The notes: a model not told the origin generated them from the sequence alone. A stretch of 64,000 nt of DNA from Bradyrhizobium sp. AZCC 2262 (GCF_036924535.1 NZ_JAZHRT010000001.1:6634001-6698000), one strand, 5' to 3'; counted from the stretch's first letter, positions 19,060-28,104 are shown. A program made the numbers and translations.

Positions 19060-19806
19060 TCAAACGGTGTCCGTGACGCCCAGTGCGGCGAGAAGCGCGC
19101 TACGCAGGCTGTCAAAATGGCTATCCTTGGCGCGCGGATGAGCGAGCATGACGGGGCGGTCGACCACGATTTTCCCGCTTTCCATCACCAGAATCCGGTC
19201 GGCAAGCTTGATGGCCTCATCGACGTCATGTGTGACGAGCAGCACGGTCGGCTGCTGCTGCCGGATCAGGCGAAACAGCAGTTCGTGCATCCGCAGCCGT
19301 GTCAGCGCATCGAGGGCCCCGAAAGGCTCATCCGCAAGCAGTAGATTGGGCTGGCGCACGAGGGAGCGCGCCAAGGCCACGCGCTGCTGCTCGCCTCCCG
19401 ACAGCGCGTTCGGCCAGGAATCTTCGCGCCCGGCGAGCCCAACGTCAGCCAGAGCCGCGCGCCCGCGCCGCTCGGCATCGGCCACGCGAAAACCGAAGAT
19501 GACGTTCTGCAGGACGCTCTTCCACGGCAGCAGACGGGAATCCTGAAACAGCACGGAACGATCGTCGGGCGCCAGGATTGAACCCTCGCCGTCGACTTCA
19601 TCGTCGAGACCGGCAATCGCGCGCAGCAGCGTGCTCTTGCCCGAGCCGCTCTTGCCGATCAACGCTACGAACTCACCGGAGGCAAAGTCGAGCGATACGC
19701 CATCGAGCACAATGCGGCCGAAGAAACGGCGGGTCACGCCGCGGAGGCTGACGGCGGGAACAGCACTTGACGACGCGGGACGGAAGGCGTGGACCGAGGC
19801 GTTCAT
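19060..19806 (-). CDS. Sulfonate-type ABC transporter ATPase (SsuB-like)
   Basis: The 248-residue cytoplasmic ATPase has Walker A GKSGSGKST near residues 53-61, signature LSGGEQQRVALARSLV, Walker B LLLADEP and the H-loop VTHDVDEA. The short form without a C-terminal regulatory domain is typical of the nitrate/sulfonate/taurine import class. Its ATG overlaps the permease stop by 4 nt, indicating a coupled operon with the permease and binding protein upstream. Confidence 0.9.
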   Translation of the reverse strand: MNASVHAFRPASSSAVPAVSLRGVTRRFFGRIVLDGVSLDFASGEFVALIGKSGSGKSTLLRAIAGLDDEVDGEGSILAPDDRSVLFQDSRLLPWKSVLQNVIFGFRVADAERRGRAALADVGLAGREDSWPNALSGGEQQRVALARSLVRQPNLLLADEPFGALDALTRLRMHELLFRLIRQQQPTVLLVTHDVDEAIKLADRILVMESGKIVVDRPVMLAHPRAKDSHFDSLRSALLAALGVTDTV

Positions 19807-20702
19807 TTCGCGGATGCCGTGCGATAGGCCATGGCCTTGCGCTCCCAGAGCCGAACCGCAAAATCCGATCCCAGGCCGAGCGCGGCGTAGATCACGAGGC
19901 CGACCACGATGATGTCGGTCTGGCCGTAATCCCGCGCCCGGTTCATGAGATAGCCAATGCCCTCGGAGGTGTTGATCTGTTCGAGCACCACCAGCGCTGC
20001 CCAGCAGGTGGTGACGGCGAGCCGGAGCCCGGTGAAGAAACCCGGCAATGCGCCCGGAAGTGCCACCTCGCGCAGGAAGGCCGTGCGCGACAATCTCACG
20101 GTGCGGGCGAGTTCGACGTAGCGCGCATCAATCCCTGTGAGCGCCGCGTGCGTATTGATGTAAACTGGTATCAACACGCTCGATGCGATCAGCGCGATCT
20201 TCATCGCTTCGCCGATGCCGAGCCAAAGGATCGCCAGCGGGATCAGCGCCAGCGTCGGAATGGCGCGCTTGATCTGGACGAGACCATCGACTGACGCTTC
20301 GCCGATACGGCTGAGGCCGGCCGTCAATGCCAGCGCGAGGCCGATCGCCACGCCGATTCCGAGCCCGAGATAGGCGCGTTTGGCGGAGGCCAGGAAGTGG
20401 TCGACCAGCGTGCCGGAGGCCAGCAGCTTGGCGCCGGTGAGCAGGGCTGTCGATGGCGCGGCCAGAAATTTCGGCGACAGCCAGCCCACTGCCGATGCGA
20501 ATTCCCAGAACACGAGCAGGACCACGGGTCCGAACAGAATCGCGGAACTTGGAAGCCGGCGCGGCACTAGCCTGGGCAGCTTGCCGGATTCGGATTGCCG
20601 GGGCGTCCCGTACCATCCGAATTTCCGCGTGTCGGCCGACTTCTCGGCAACATGCAGCGGAAGGCTCAAATCATCTGCTCGGTCCGACATGGCAGGTTTC
20701 AA
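19803..20702 (-). CDS. Sulfonate-type ABC transporter permease (SsuC-like)
   Basis: The 299-residue protein has a ~50-residue polar N-terminal extension and then about six transmembrane helices of the binding-protein-dependent permease fold. The EAA cytoplasmic loop is seen around LSRTAFLREVALPGALPGFF, with the downstream GIGYLMNRARDYG segment characteristic of SsuC/TauC permeases. It overlaps the binding-protein gene upstream and the ATPase gene downstream by 4 nt each. Confidence 0.9.
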   Translation of the reverse strand: MKPAMSDRADDLSLPLHVAEKSADTRKFGWYGTPRQSESGKLPRLVPRRLPSSAILFGPVVLLVFWEFASAVGWLSPKFLAAPSTALLTGAKLLASGTLVDHFLASAKRAYLGLGIGVAIGLALALTAGLSRIGEASVDGLVQIKRAIPTLALIPLAILWLGIGEAMKIALIASSVLIPVYINTHAALTGIDARYVELARTVRLSRTAFLREVALPGALPGFFTGLRLAVTTCWAALVVLEQINTSEGIGYLMNRARDYGQTDIIVVGLVIYAALGLGSDFAVRLWERKAMAYRTASAK

Positions 20703-21736
20703 TGACCTTTTGCGGCAACGTCATCGAAGCGCAGGTCGAATTCCTCTCGCGCATCAAGCCGCTTCGGCAGGTCGCCCGCTTCAAAGATCACGTCGATCAG
20801 GGATTGCTGCCGAGGAATCAAACTGACCAGCGAAGGGAATTCGTAGACGCCTTCCGATTCGACGATCTTGCGGCCATCGGCCGGCTTTAGATTCTGCTGC
20901 TTGACGTAATAGGCCTCGACCCATGCGTCGATGTTCTTGTTGGACCAGCGGCTGGCCTCGACCCAGGCGGCCACGAACTCGCGGATCGCCGCGGCCTTTG
21001 CCGGATCGTCCAGCGCCTTCTTGCTGGCATAGAGGTAGGTCAGGCTTTTGGGCAGCCGGTCGTTCTGTGCCTTTGGAACGGAACTGGCGCCGCGGTCGGC
21101 GAAGTCGGCAAGATAACGCGAGAAGTGCGGCTCGTTCAGCGCGGCAACGTCAACCTGGCCCGACCGGATCGCATCGGGAAAGTCTCCGGCCCGCAACGGC
21201 ACGAGGCGGACATCCTTCCGGGTGAGCCCGGCCAGCTTCAACGCGTTCAGCACGAAGGGCTGACGCCCGGTTCCTTCGCCATAGGCGATGCTCTTGCCGC
21301 GCAGTTGTTCCAGGCTTTCTATCTTGAGCCCGGCGCGCACCGCGAGGAAATAGTCCGTCTCGGACGAGGTTCGCGCGGCGACGATTGGAATCTGTTCACC
21401 GGCCGCGTGGGCCTGGATTGGCGGTGTGTTGCCTACCGTCGCGAGATCGAGCGCGCCCGCCCGAAAAGCTTCCAGAATGGCCGGGCCGCCGAGGAAATTC
21501 GCATAGGCGATCGTGCTCGAGAGATTCTTTTGCGCGCCCGAGGCACGCAGCAACGTTTGCAGCACCTGGTTTTGGTCGGCGACCACGAGTTTCGTACCGG
21601 AGGGAACGCGTGCCTGCGGCACAGATTGCCCCGACGCCGCGCCCGAAGCCATCGTGACGACAGGCAGCAGCAGGCACCACGTCAGAAAACCCCGGCGCTG
21701 AAACATCATTTTTGCGGCGGGCCCTTTGGTCGACAT
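20699..21736 (-). CDS. Sulfonate-type ABC substrate-binding protein (SsuA-like)
   Basis: The 345-residue periplasmic protein has a signal region (RRGFLTWCLLLPVVTMASGAA), with a twin-Arg that could use Tat. The binding fold follows, with the family pattern FLGGPAILEAFRAGALDLATVGNTPP and then VAARTSSETDYFLAVRAG. This is the NMT1/THI5-like SsuA/TauA group that delivers aliphatic sulfonates or sulfate esters. It is the first gene of a four-gene operon (binding protein, permease, ATPase, FMN monooxygenase). Its promoter must lie in 21737-22235. Confidence 0.9.
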   Translation of the reverse strand: MSTKGPAAKMMFQRRGFLTWCLLLPVVTMASGAASGQSVPQARVPSGTKLVVADQNQVLQTLLRASGAQKNLSSTIAYANFLGGPAILEAFRAGALDLATVGNTPPIQAHAAGEQIPIVAARTSSETDYFLAVRAGLKIESLEQLRGKSIAYGEGTGRQPFVLNALKLAGLTRKDVRLVPLRAGDFPDAIRSGQVDVAALNEPHFSRYLADFADRGASSVPKAQNDRLPKSLTYLYASKKALDDPAKAAAIREFVAAWVEASRWSNKNIDAWVEAYYVKQQNLKPADGRKIVESEGVYEFPSLVSLIPRQQSLIDVIFEAGDLPKRLDAREEFDLRFDDVAAKGH

Positions 21737-22235
21737 GCTTGCTCCTCATTCCGGATGACGGCCGCTCTGGTTTCCCGGAAAGGGGCATCACCGATCAATA
21801 CTGGTGAGGAATCGTCCTGTTAGTCAAACAAATGCTCTTTCGATTGGTGCGTGATAAAGCGAAGGGCATTCTCTCACGCGCGGCACAGACGAGAACAACG
21901 ATCTCATAGCGAAATTCCGGCACCACGGGGACACGACTCCATCACACGCTTCGCCCGACCAAAGCAATATCGAAAACCTATTGTTCGATTTGTCGCTTTT
22001 GCGACTGAAATATTTTCACGCACGAATGAAAATCCAGAAGCTGCTGAGGTAATGGTGCGGGCTTCTCCGCCGCCTCCGACATTCAAAATTTCATTTCGTT
22101 GACCTCGCGAAATACGCTCTTCATGCTTGCGCAGTGATTTTCGCACTTTTTTGTGTGCAGACGGGCATCCGATTGGCGATGATGATGAAGCGAGGGTTGC
22201 TCGACTCGCACAGTGTCCACCACAACAGAGCACCC
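21737..22235. other. Divergent promoter region, relatively AT-rich
   Basis: This 499-nt gap separates the leftward sulfonate transporter operon from the rightward desaturase gene. It is visibly lower in GC than its surroundings around 21960-22030. An open frame reaches back to 22134 in front of the desaturase, but it is unlikely to be translated. I find no clear palindrome. Confidence 0.5.
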
Positions 22236-23261
22236 ATGTCGAACGATTTGAGCCTGGATAATCAAGGTCCTGCCGGCGCAGGAACCATAGGTTCGGACTG
22301 CGCGACACATCGCCTGATGCTTGCCGCCGTTCGCGTCTCAACCAGCGAATCGTGGTTCGAGCGGCATGATGGGCCGACGCTTCTTGTGGCTGCGGCCATC
22401 TACGCGGGCTGGCTGTTTCTGCTCACCTCGCATGCTTACGTTCCCTGGTGGATCACCGCACCACTCGCCGGTTACATCGTGCAATGGCACTTCTCCCTGC
22501 AGCATGAGGCGATCCACAGCATGCGGGGAATACCGAAATGGCTGCGGCGCGCGCTGGTCTGGCCGCCGATCGGCATCTGGTTCCCGTTCGAGCTATATCG
22601 CCAATCGCATGCGCGGCACCACCGCAACGATCACCTCACTTATCCAGGTGAAGACACGGAATCGTACTACCATGAGGAGGAAGACTGGGAGGATTACGGC
22701 AGCTTGTCGCGGTGGCTCCTGATCGTCAATCAGACATTCCTGGGCCGGCTGTTTGTCGGCCCGTTGCTCCGGACACCGCATTTTCTCATCAAGGAAGCCA
22801 GGAAAATATTGGCCGGCGATCTCGCCAATCTCGGCATATGGGTTCGCCACCTGATCGGAGTGGCCTTGGTCCTGCTGTTCGTGGCAGAACTTTTCGAAAC
22901 GTCCGCTTTTCGGTACCTTGCGGAGTTCGTCTATCCCGGCCTCATATTGGGCATGATGCGCAGCTTCACCGAGCATCGCTGGGGCGAGCGGCCCGGCGAG
23001 CGTACCGCGGTTGTCGAATCGAACTGGGTGTTCGGCCTGCTGTTTCTATGGAATAATCTTCACGTCGTTCATCATACCTACCCGACGCTGCCGTGGTGGA
23101 AGGTTCCGCGCGTCTGGCGGGAACATCGCGAGCTCATCCAGGCTCACAATGGCGGGTTCGTGTTCAGAGGGTATGGTGAGATCGCGCGGCGATGGCTGGT
23201 GACGCCGAATTTCATTCCGGTTCATCCGCCGAGCTTCGCCAGCAGGAGATTGGCATCCTGA
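22236..23261 (+). CDS. Membrane fatty acid desaturase family protein
   Basis: The 341-residue membrane protein has the three histidine boxes of diiron desaturases and hydroxylases: HEAIH, HARHHRNDH and HVVHH, with an extra conserved TEHRW before the third. Hydrophobic helices flank them (LLVAAAIYAGWLFLL; LIGVALVLLFVAELF). I chose the ATG at 22236 (MSNDLSLDNQ) rather than an upstream extension; no strong ribosome site is visible. Its end overlaps the next gene by 70 nt. The substrate may be a lipid or another hydrophobic compound, including an alkyl chain from a sulfonated surfactant; that last point is speculation. Confidence 0.85.
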   Translation: MSNDLSLDNQGPAGAGTIGSDCATHRLMLAAVRVSTSESWFERHDGPTLLVAAAIYAGWLFLLTSHAYVPWWITAPLAGYIVQWHFSLQHEAIHSMRGIPKWLRRALVWPPIGIWFPFELYRQSHARHHRNDHLTYPGEDTESYYHEEEDWEDYGSLSRWLLIVNQTFLGRLFVGPLLRTPHFLIKEARKILAGDLANLGIWVRHLIGVALVLLFVAELFETSAFRYLAEFVYPGLILGMMRSFTEHRWGERPGERTAVVESNWVFGLLFLWNNLHVVHHTYPTLPWWKVPRVWREHRELIQAHNGGFVFRGYGEIARRWLVTPNFIPVHPPSFASRRLAS

Positions 23262-24097
23262 CCCAGCTGTCCCCCTATTCCGACCGACGGTTTCGATTTC
23301 AGGGCTCTTCCACCGGGCCTGATCGGGCGCACGCGAGCGGCGACACGAATTGGTCGGCGAGCCTGCCGATGTACGCACTTCCCGAAATGGAAGCCGCCAA
23401 TGCCGCCTTCCTGGCCGTTTTGCAGCAGCGGCTTCGCGCCAGGGGCATTCCCGAGATCTCCTTTACCCAGGTTTGCGGTTATCCGCTGTTCAAGCACGAC
23501 CGCGATCGATACCGCATGCTGGCCACCCCGCATTACGCGATGCCCGGATGCGTGGGATCGAGCCATCGCGCTTTCTTCATGGTCCGCGCCAATGATCCGG
23601 CGCAGCGCCTGGAAGATTTGCGCGGGCACGTATTCGGCTGCAACAGCCTGTTGTCGAACTCGGGAATGAACCTGCCGCGGCTGTCACTGGCGCGCATCGC
23701 CGGCGGCAAACCTTTCTTTTCCGCCGTCGTGATGACCGATGCGCATGTCACCAGTCTCGAACGGCTCCACGAAGGCAGTATCGACATTTGCTCGGTCGAT
23801 AACGTGACATGGGGCTTTTACAAGAAGTTCCGTCCTGTCGCCGCCGCGCGCTTCCGGATACTCGACGAAACCGTCTCCAGCCCGTCGTTGCCATTCGTTA
23901 CGTCGGCGAATACGACGGAAACCGAGGCGGTCGCGCTTGCCGAGACCCTGTACGAGATCACAAGGGATCCGCAGCTCGCCCACATACGTGAGGCACTGGA
24001 ACTCACTGGTCTTTCCGTGCCCGATGTCGCCGCCTACGAACGTTTGGCCGATTACGAGCGCGAAGCCGCCGAGCTTGGCTTTCCCGAAATAAAATAG
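23192..24097 (+). CDS. PhnD-like periplasmic-binding-fold protein
   Basis: The product resembles phosphate/phosphonate ABC-type binding proteins. The characteristic opening ASLPMYALPEMEAANAAFLA is at residue ~56, followed by TQVCGYPLFKHDRDRYRML, RAFFMVRANDPAQRLEDLRG and GSIDICSVDNVTWGFYKKF. I see no signal peptide, and the true start may lie downstream of 23192, which overlaps the desaturase by 70 nt. No transporter partners are adjacent, so it may act as a soluble sensor or scavenging protein. Co-transcription with the desaturase is likely. Confidence 0.72.
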   Translation: MAGDAEFHSGSSAELRQQEIGILTQLSPYSDRRFRFQGSSTGPDRAHASGDTNWSASLPMYALPEMEAANAAFLAVLQQRLRARGIPEISFTQVCGYPLFKHDRDRYRMLATPHYAMPGCVGSSHRAFFMVRANDPAQRLEDLRGHVFGCNSLLSNSGMNLPRLSLARIAGGKPFFSAVVMTDAHVTSLERLHEGSIDICSVDNVTWGFYKKFRPVAAARFRILDETVSSPSLPFVTSANTTETEAVALAETLYEITRDPQLAHIREALELTGLSVPDVAAYERLADYEREAAELGFPEIK

Positions 24098-24231
24098 ACG
24101 CTGAACTGTCGAAGGCTGCGACGGCCAACAGGGATGCCGTCATTTTGCTTTCCGCTGCGCAAGCCTCGTGCCGGTGCGTGCGCAAGCCATCGTCATGTTC
24201 CCGCAACGTCCGATCGCATGCTCCGTAGGAT

Positions 24232-24440
24232 CCTTCGCATCAGGATCTCTCCGTCCGTCGTTACAAACCGCTGGTCGGCGCGCTGATCGAGAACGTCGAT
24301 CTGACAAGGCCGCTCAGCGACCGCAACAAGCTGGATCTGAATCGTGCTTTGACGGAGCATGGCGTCATTTTCATCCGCAATCAGGCGCTGAATTTCGCGC
24401 AGCATGTCGAACTCGCCCGCATCTTCGGCAATCCCATCCA
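24232..24440 (+). pseudogene. N-terminal fragment of a TauD-like dioxygenase
   Basis: An open stretch reads HQDLSVRRYKPLVGALIENV and continues through DLTRPLSDRNKLDLNRALTE and HGVIFIRNQALNFAQHVELA to RIFGNP. That matches the N-terminal ~65 residues of taurine / alpha-ketoglutarate dioxygenases. The iron-binding HxD...H region is missing because the reading switches at ~24440 into the tail of an ABC permease in another frame. An in-frame TAG sits just upstream of the fragment. It is a deletion scar, not a functional gene. Confidence 0.7.
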
Positions 24441-24619
24441 AGAACATCTATCTGCCGTCGGTGAACGGGCTGGGCTATCTCATCAACTATGCCCAGTTCA
24501 CGTTCGAAATCTCGAAGATGTATGCGGGCATCATCACCCTGTCGCTGCTCGGGCTGGTGTTGAACCAGGGGCTCGTGCTGGTGGAACGTCGGCGCACCGC
24601 CTGGAAAGGCGAGGCGTGA
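24440..24619 (+). pseudogene. C-terminal fragment of an SsuC/TauC-type permease
   Basis: The residues NIYLPSVNGLGYLINYAQFT and then MYAGIITLSLLGLVLNQGLV, ending in a charged tail with stop at 24619, are the last ~58 residues of a sulfonate/taurine-type ABC permease. The remainder is absent. It is fused out of frame to the TauD fragment, so one deletion probably removed the end of the dioxygenase gene and most of the permease gene of a former taurine-like operon. Confidence 0.7.
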
Positions 24620-24708
24620 AGGCCCACGTGTCGGCTAGGCGTAGGAAATGAACTTGAACGCGGGACCGTTTGATCCCGAACTCTTGCCGCAAAGCGAGCC
24701 CAGCGGGG

Positions 24709-25530
24709 TCACGACCCCGGCGGGAAGAACACCAGCGCACGCACTTCGATGCTCTCTCGCGGCGGCGCGTCGGGAGTGAGCGGATTCTCGAATGAGGTGT
24801 GAAACGACAGTCTGGCGCGGCCGTCATTGGCGCTGTCGTGGATCCGGATCAACAGGGCTTCGTCGGTCTGCATCTCCGAGAAATAGTGCCAGCGATGAGC
24901 TGGATTGTATTCGACCCTCGACGTCTCGCCGCGAACATGGGCATAGACGAGGTCGCTGGCGATCAGGTCATCATCCGTGAATGTCTGCGCGTCACATAGC
25001 GCCAAGGGTGAATCCAGCACGGGTCCGCGGACCGGCCGCCAGACGTTGACGATGCCAAACCGGTGCCGCAACAGTTCGTCCGCCTCGGCGCCGAGGTGGT
25101 CGCGGACGCGCCGAGGCGCCGAGTTTACCGTGTGGTCGTTGTGCACTTGCCGCGATGGCGGGGCCAAACCGGGCAGCGTGGCGTTGCGGACGTTGTGGTC
25201 GAACACGACGACGCGGCTGGCACCAAGCCTGTCGCGCAGCAATTGCTCGACCTCGGGGTAATAGACACGCTTGATCTCCTCCGGATCGTAAAAATCAGCG
25301 ACGGCGGTCGGCGCCTTGACGAGGGTAAAGCCGTTGCGGTCAAGCGTGAACTCGGACTCGCGGCCGCGGGCGTCCTCGATCGACACCTCGCGCGGATCGT
25401 CGATGCCGTTCCACTGCGGGACGCCCGGCGGCGGTTCAATGCGATAAAATGCCGGTCTTTCGGCACCGCGCTTGAGGTAGTGAAGCGTCGTGGTGAGATT
25501 TCGAGCGGCGGTGGCTGCTTCGAGTGCCAT
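24709..25530 (-). CDS. CmcJ/AsaB-type oxidoreductase
   Basis: The 273-residue protein matches the CmcJ/NvfI/AsaB family of putative non-haem iron, 2-oxoglutarate-dependent-like enzymes best known from natural-product pathways. Diagnostic segments are VVVFDHNVRNA, the putative metal-binding VHNDHTVNSAPRRVRD, and IVNVWRPVRGPVLDSPLALC, with a distal AHRWHYFSEM. A GGAG ribosome site precedes the ATG. It is convergent with the TauD/permease scar and divergent from the soxCD region. Its substrate is unknown; context suggests a sulfur compound, which is inference only. Confidence 0.8.
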   Translation of the reverse strand: MALEAATAARNLTTTLHYLKRGAERPAFYRIEPPPGVPQWNGIDDPREVSIEDARGRESEFTLDRNGFTLVKAPTAVADFYDPEEIKRVYYPEVEQLLRDRLGASRVVVFDHNVRNATLPGLAPPSRQVHNDHTVNSAPRRVRDHLGAEADELLRHRFGIVNVWRPVRGPVLDSPLALCDAQTFTDDDLIASDLVYAHVRGETSRVEYNPAHRWHYFSEMQTDEALLIRIHDSANDGRARLSFHTSFENPLTPDAPPRESIEVRALVFFPPGS

Positions 25531-26024
25531 GGTGGCTGCTACTCCGCGTCAAATGATCTTGTTACGCCGATCTTTGGGTTGTCCGCCGCGGTCAGGGATC
25601 GATACGCCACAAGCGGGCTCCGATCGAATCGCGAAGAAGTCGCGGCTGCCTTACGTTGCGAAAATCTAGCGCAGGAAGGTGCCAACGTCAGCGTGATGAT
25701 CCACCAAAGAGTCGAAGGGAGCGCACGCGATTCTCCAAAAATGATTTGGCTAGGGGAAATTGCTTCTCTGCCAGACATGGCGCCCATTCGCGCAGTGCGA
25801 TCGATGCGCATGTCGATACGACACGCCGTGTCGATGGTTTGCCCGCGCAGCCGGTAGCCGCGAGCGGTCACTCCTCATCGAGCAAAGTGTTCTGTCGCTT
25901 GAAGCCTCCCGCGAAATTTCATCTCCAGGTCTTCTCAAATACAAAATTGACGCTTTGGCGCGCCGCGAACTAGCCTTCCACTGAGACCTATCGTTCCGAT
26001 CGCGTGAGAAGATGGAGCGCTGCA
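25531..26024. other. Gene-free promoter interval
   Basis: No convincing gene is visible here. Short frames on both strands have atypical composition. The interval should contain the leftward promoter of the CmcJ-type gene and the rightward promoter of the small DNA-binding protein and soxCD. A half-site GAAATTGCTT at about 25756 matches one arm of the motif seen upstream of three other operons. Confidence 0.45.
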
Positions 26025-26249
26025 GTGCAAATTGAGGCTGGACTTCATCCGGGCGACGAAGGAAAGACCTCGCCGAAGCACGTACGCGATATCGATCGGC
26101 GCCCATGGACCGCAGTCGAGAAACACAAACTGAGGGGCCTCGTCAGCCGACAGGTGTCCGCCGCAAAAATCGCAAAACAGCTCCGGCGACCGCTCGCCTC
26201 GATCAGGATCATGGCGACAAGCCTTGGCCTTACCATCGAGCAGGGTTGA
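26025..26249 (+). CDS. Small helix-turn-helix (SANT/Myb-like) protein
   Basis: The GTG at 26025 has a GGAG site 7 nt upstream and gives a 74-residue protein. The core PWTAVEKHKLRGLVSRQVSA, followed by KIAKQLRRPLASIRIMATSLG, is a three-helix SANT/Myb-like or sigma-region-4-like fold that occurs in many small proteins of related bacteria. It lies 34 nt before soxC and reads the same way, so a local regulatory role is possible but unproven. Confidence 0.6.
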   Translation: MQIEAGLHPGDEGKTSPKHVRDIDRRPWTAVEKHKLRGLVSRQVSAAKIAKQLRRPLASIRIMATSLGLTIEQG

Positions 26250-26283
26250 AGCCCTCCAGTCCTGCTCGCAAAGAGTATCAACC

Positions 26284-27525
26284 ATGACACAATCTTCCGA
26301 TCTGCAACGCCGTGCTTTTTTGACCGGAGCAGCGGCTGCGGCCACCGGATGGTTGGCGAGCAGCGGCAATTCCCTTGCAGGGCCGCCGCTTCAGGTTCCG
26401 GTCTGGACCCGTGAACAAGGCGCGGCAATCGTCAGTCCGCCCTACGGAGTTCCTTCCCGCTTCGAAGACGGCATTGTCCGGCGACCGCGAGCGACGCCAC
26501 CGATACCGACGGCGGCATCCAGCGGAACGCCTTTGCAGCATCTGCATGGCATCATCACGCCGGCGGGCCTGCATTATGAGCGGCACCACGCTGGTGTGCC
26601 GGCGATCGATCCTGACCACCACCGCCTGGTGGTGCATGGCCTGGTCGAGCGTCCCCTCGTGCTATCGATGGACGATCTGCTGCGCTTTCCGTCGGTGTCG
26701 CGGATCCATTTCCTGGAGTGTTCCGGCAACACCGCAACATGGAACAGCGGAAACCCGAAATGGACCGTACAGGATACCCACGGCCTGCTCAGCTGCAGCG
26801 AATGGACGGGCGTATCGCTGGTGACGATCCTGGGAGAAGTCGGACTCAAACCCGGCGCCAAATGGATATTGGCCGAGGGCGCCGATGCGGCGGCCATGAG
26901 CAGAAGCATACCCATCGAGATCGCACTGGACGATGCCATCCTTGCTTACGCGCAGAACGGTGAGCGGCTTAGGCCTGAGCAAGGCTATCCGTTGCGGCTG
27001 TTCCTGCCGGGCATCGAAGGCAATATGAGCATCAAGTGGCTCCGCCGCCTCAAGGTCGGCGATCAACCATTCCAATCGCGCGAGGAAACGTCGAAATATA
27101 CCGACCTGATGCCTGACGGTACCGCGCGGCAATTCACGTTCACGATGGAAGCCAAATCGGTGATCACGTCGCCCTCGGGCGGCCATCAATTGCGCGGACC
27201 AGGCTTCTACGAAATCAAGGGGTTTGCCTGGTCGGGACGCGGCAGCATCAAGCATGTCGACGTCTCGATCGACGGCGGCACGACATGGCGTACGGCGGAG
27301 TTGCAGGAACCAGTACAATCCAAATGCCTGACCCGCTTCCGGTTACCTTGGGATTGGGATGGCGGGCCGACGCTGCTGCAAAGCCGCGCAACCGACAGTA
27401 CCGGCTATCGGCAACCAACCAAACAACAACTCATCACCGCGAGGGGCCTCAACTCTAACTACCACTTTAACGCCGTCTATGGTTGGCAGGTCGGCGAGGG
27501 TGGAGCCGTTACCCATGTCGTTTAA
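26284..27525 (+). CDS. soxC: SoxC-type molybdenum sulfane/sulfite dehydrogenase subunit
   Basis: The 413-residue protein has a Tat signal (LQRRAFLTGAAAAATGWLA) for folded export with molybdopterin. The sulfite-oxidase fold follows, with the Mo-coordinating cysteine in HFLECSGNTATWNS near residue 145. A C-terminal Mo-co dimerisation domain contains GFAWSGRGSIKHVDVSIDGG and ends in the SoxC-like SNYHFNAVYGWQVGEGGAVT. SoxC works with haem protein SoxD to oxidise protein-bound sulfane sulfur, or in relatives free sulfite. No soxXAYZB genes are in the window. Its stop overlaps the soxD start by 11 nt. Confidence 0.9.
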   Translation: MTQSSDLQRRAFLTGAAAAATGWLASSGNSLAGPPLQVPVWTREQGAAIVSPPYGVPSRFEDGIVRRPRATPPIPTAASSGTPLQHLHGIITPAGLHYERHHAGVPAIDPDHHRLVVHGLVERPLVLSMDDLLRFPSVSRIHFLECSGNTATWNSGNPKWTVQDTHGLLSCSEWTGVSLVTILGEVGLKPGAKWILAEGADAAAMSRSIPIEIALDDAILAYAQNGERLRPEQGYPLRLFLPGIEGNMSIKWLRRLKVGDQPFQSREETSKYTDLMPDGTARQFTFTMEAKSVITSPSGGHQLRGPGFYEIKGFAWSGRGSIKHVDVSIDGGTTWRTAELQEPVQSKCLTRFRLPWDWDGGPTLLQSRATDSTGYRQPTKQQLITARGLNSNYHFNAVYGWQVGEGGAVTHVV

Positions 27526-28081
27526 TCGGACGCAGGCGGCCTTCGCTATTGCTGTATTTCTTCTTGTTGGGCAGGCCGAAGCCCAGACGGTCGGGCGGTA
27601 TAAGCTCGGACACGTAGCCGATCCCGGCGAGATCGCGGCCTGGGATATCGATGTGCGCGGGGATGGAACTGGACTGCCTGCCGGCAGCGGCAACATCGAG
27701 CAGGGCAAGGCAATCTTCGCCGAGAGTTGCGCGGCCTGCCACGGCGACAAGGGGCAAGGCGCAATAGGCGACATTCTGGTCGGCGGCAAAGGCACCCTCA
27801 ATACCGCAAAGCCGATCAAGACGATCGGCAGCTTCTGGCCCTATGCGCCGACGCTCTACGACTATGTCAGCCGCGCCATGCCCTTCAATGCCCCGCAATC
27901 CCTGACGCCCAGCCAGGTTTACGCCGTCACGGCCTATCTGCTGTTTCTCAACGGCATCCTGCCGGAGAGCGCCAAGCTCGATGCCAGCTCGCTGTCGCGA
28001 ATCGAAATGCCCAATCGCGGGGGATTTACGTCCGACCCGCGCCCGGACGTGCCCCCTCCGGCAGCTTCGATACAGCGGTAA
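27515..28081 (+). CDS. soxD: SoxD-like c-type cytochrome
   Basis: The 188-residue periplasmic cytochrome begins MSFNRTQAAFAIAVFLLVGQ (signal peptide) and has one haem c motif, CAACH, near residue 71, plus a distal Met in the YVSRAMPFNAPQSLTP segment as probable axial ligand. It should accept electrons from the SoxC molybdenum centre. Classical SoxD is about twice this length with two haems, so this is a short single-haem form, closer in size to the cytochrome of sulfite dehydrogenases. The start overlaps the soxC end. Confidence 0.88.
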   Translation: MSFNRTQAAFAIAVFLLVGQAEAQTVGRYKLGHVADPGEIAAWDIDVRGDGTGLPAGSGNIEQGKAIFAESCAACHGDKGQGAIGDILVGGKGTLNTAKPIKTIGSFWPYAPTLYDYVSRAMPFNAPQSLTPSQVYAVTAYLLFLNGILPESAKLDASSLSRIEMPNRGGFTSDPRPDVPPPAASIQR

Positions 28082-28104
28082 GCCGGAACGCGCGTCAGTC
28101 TCCC

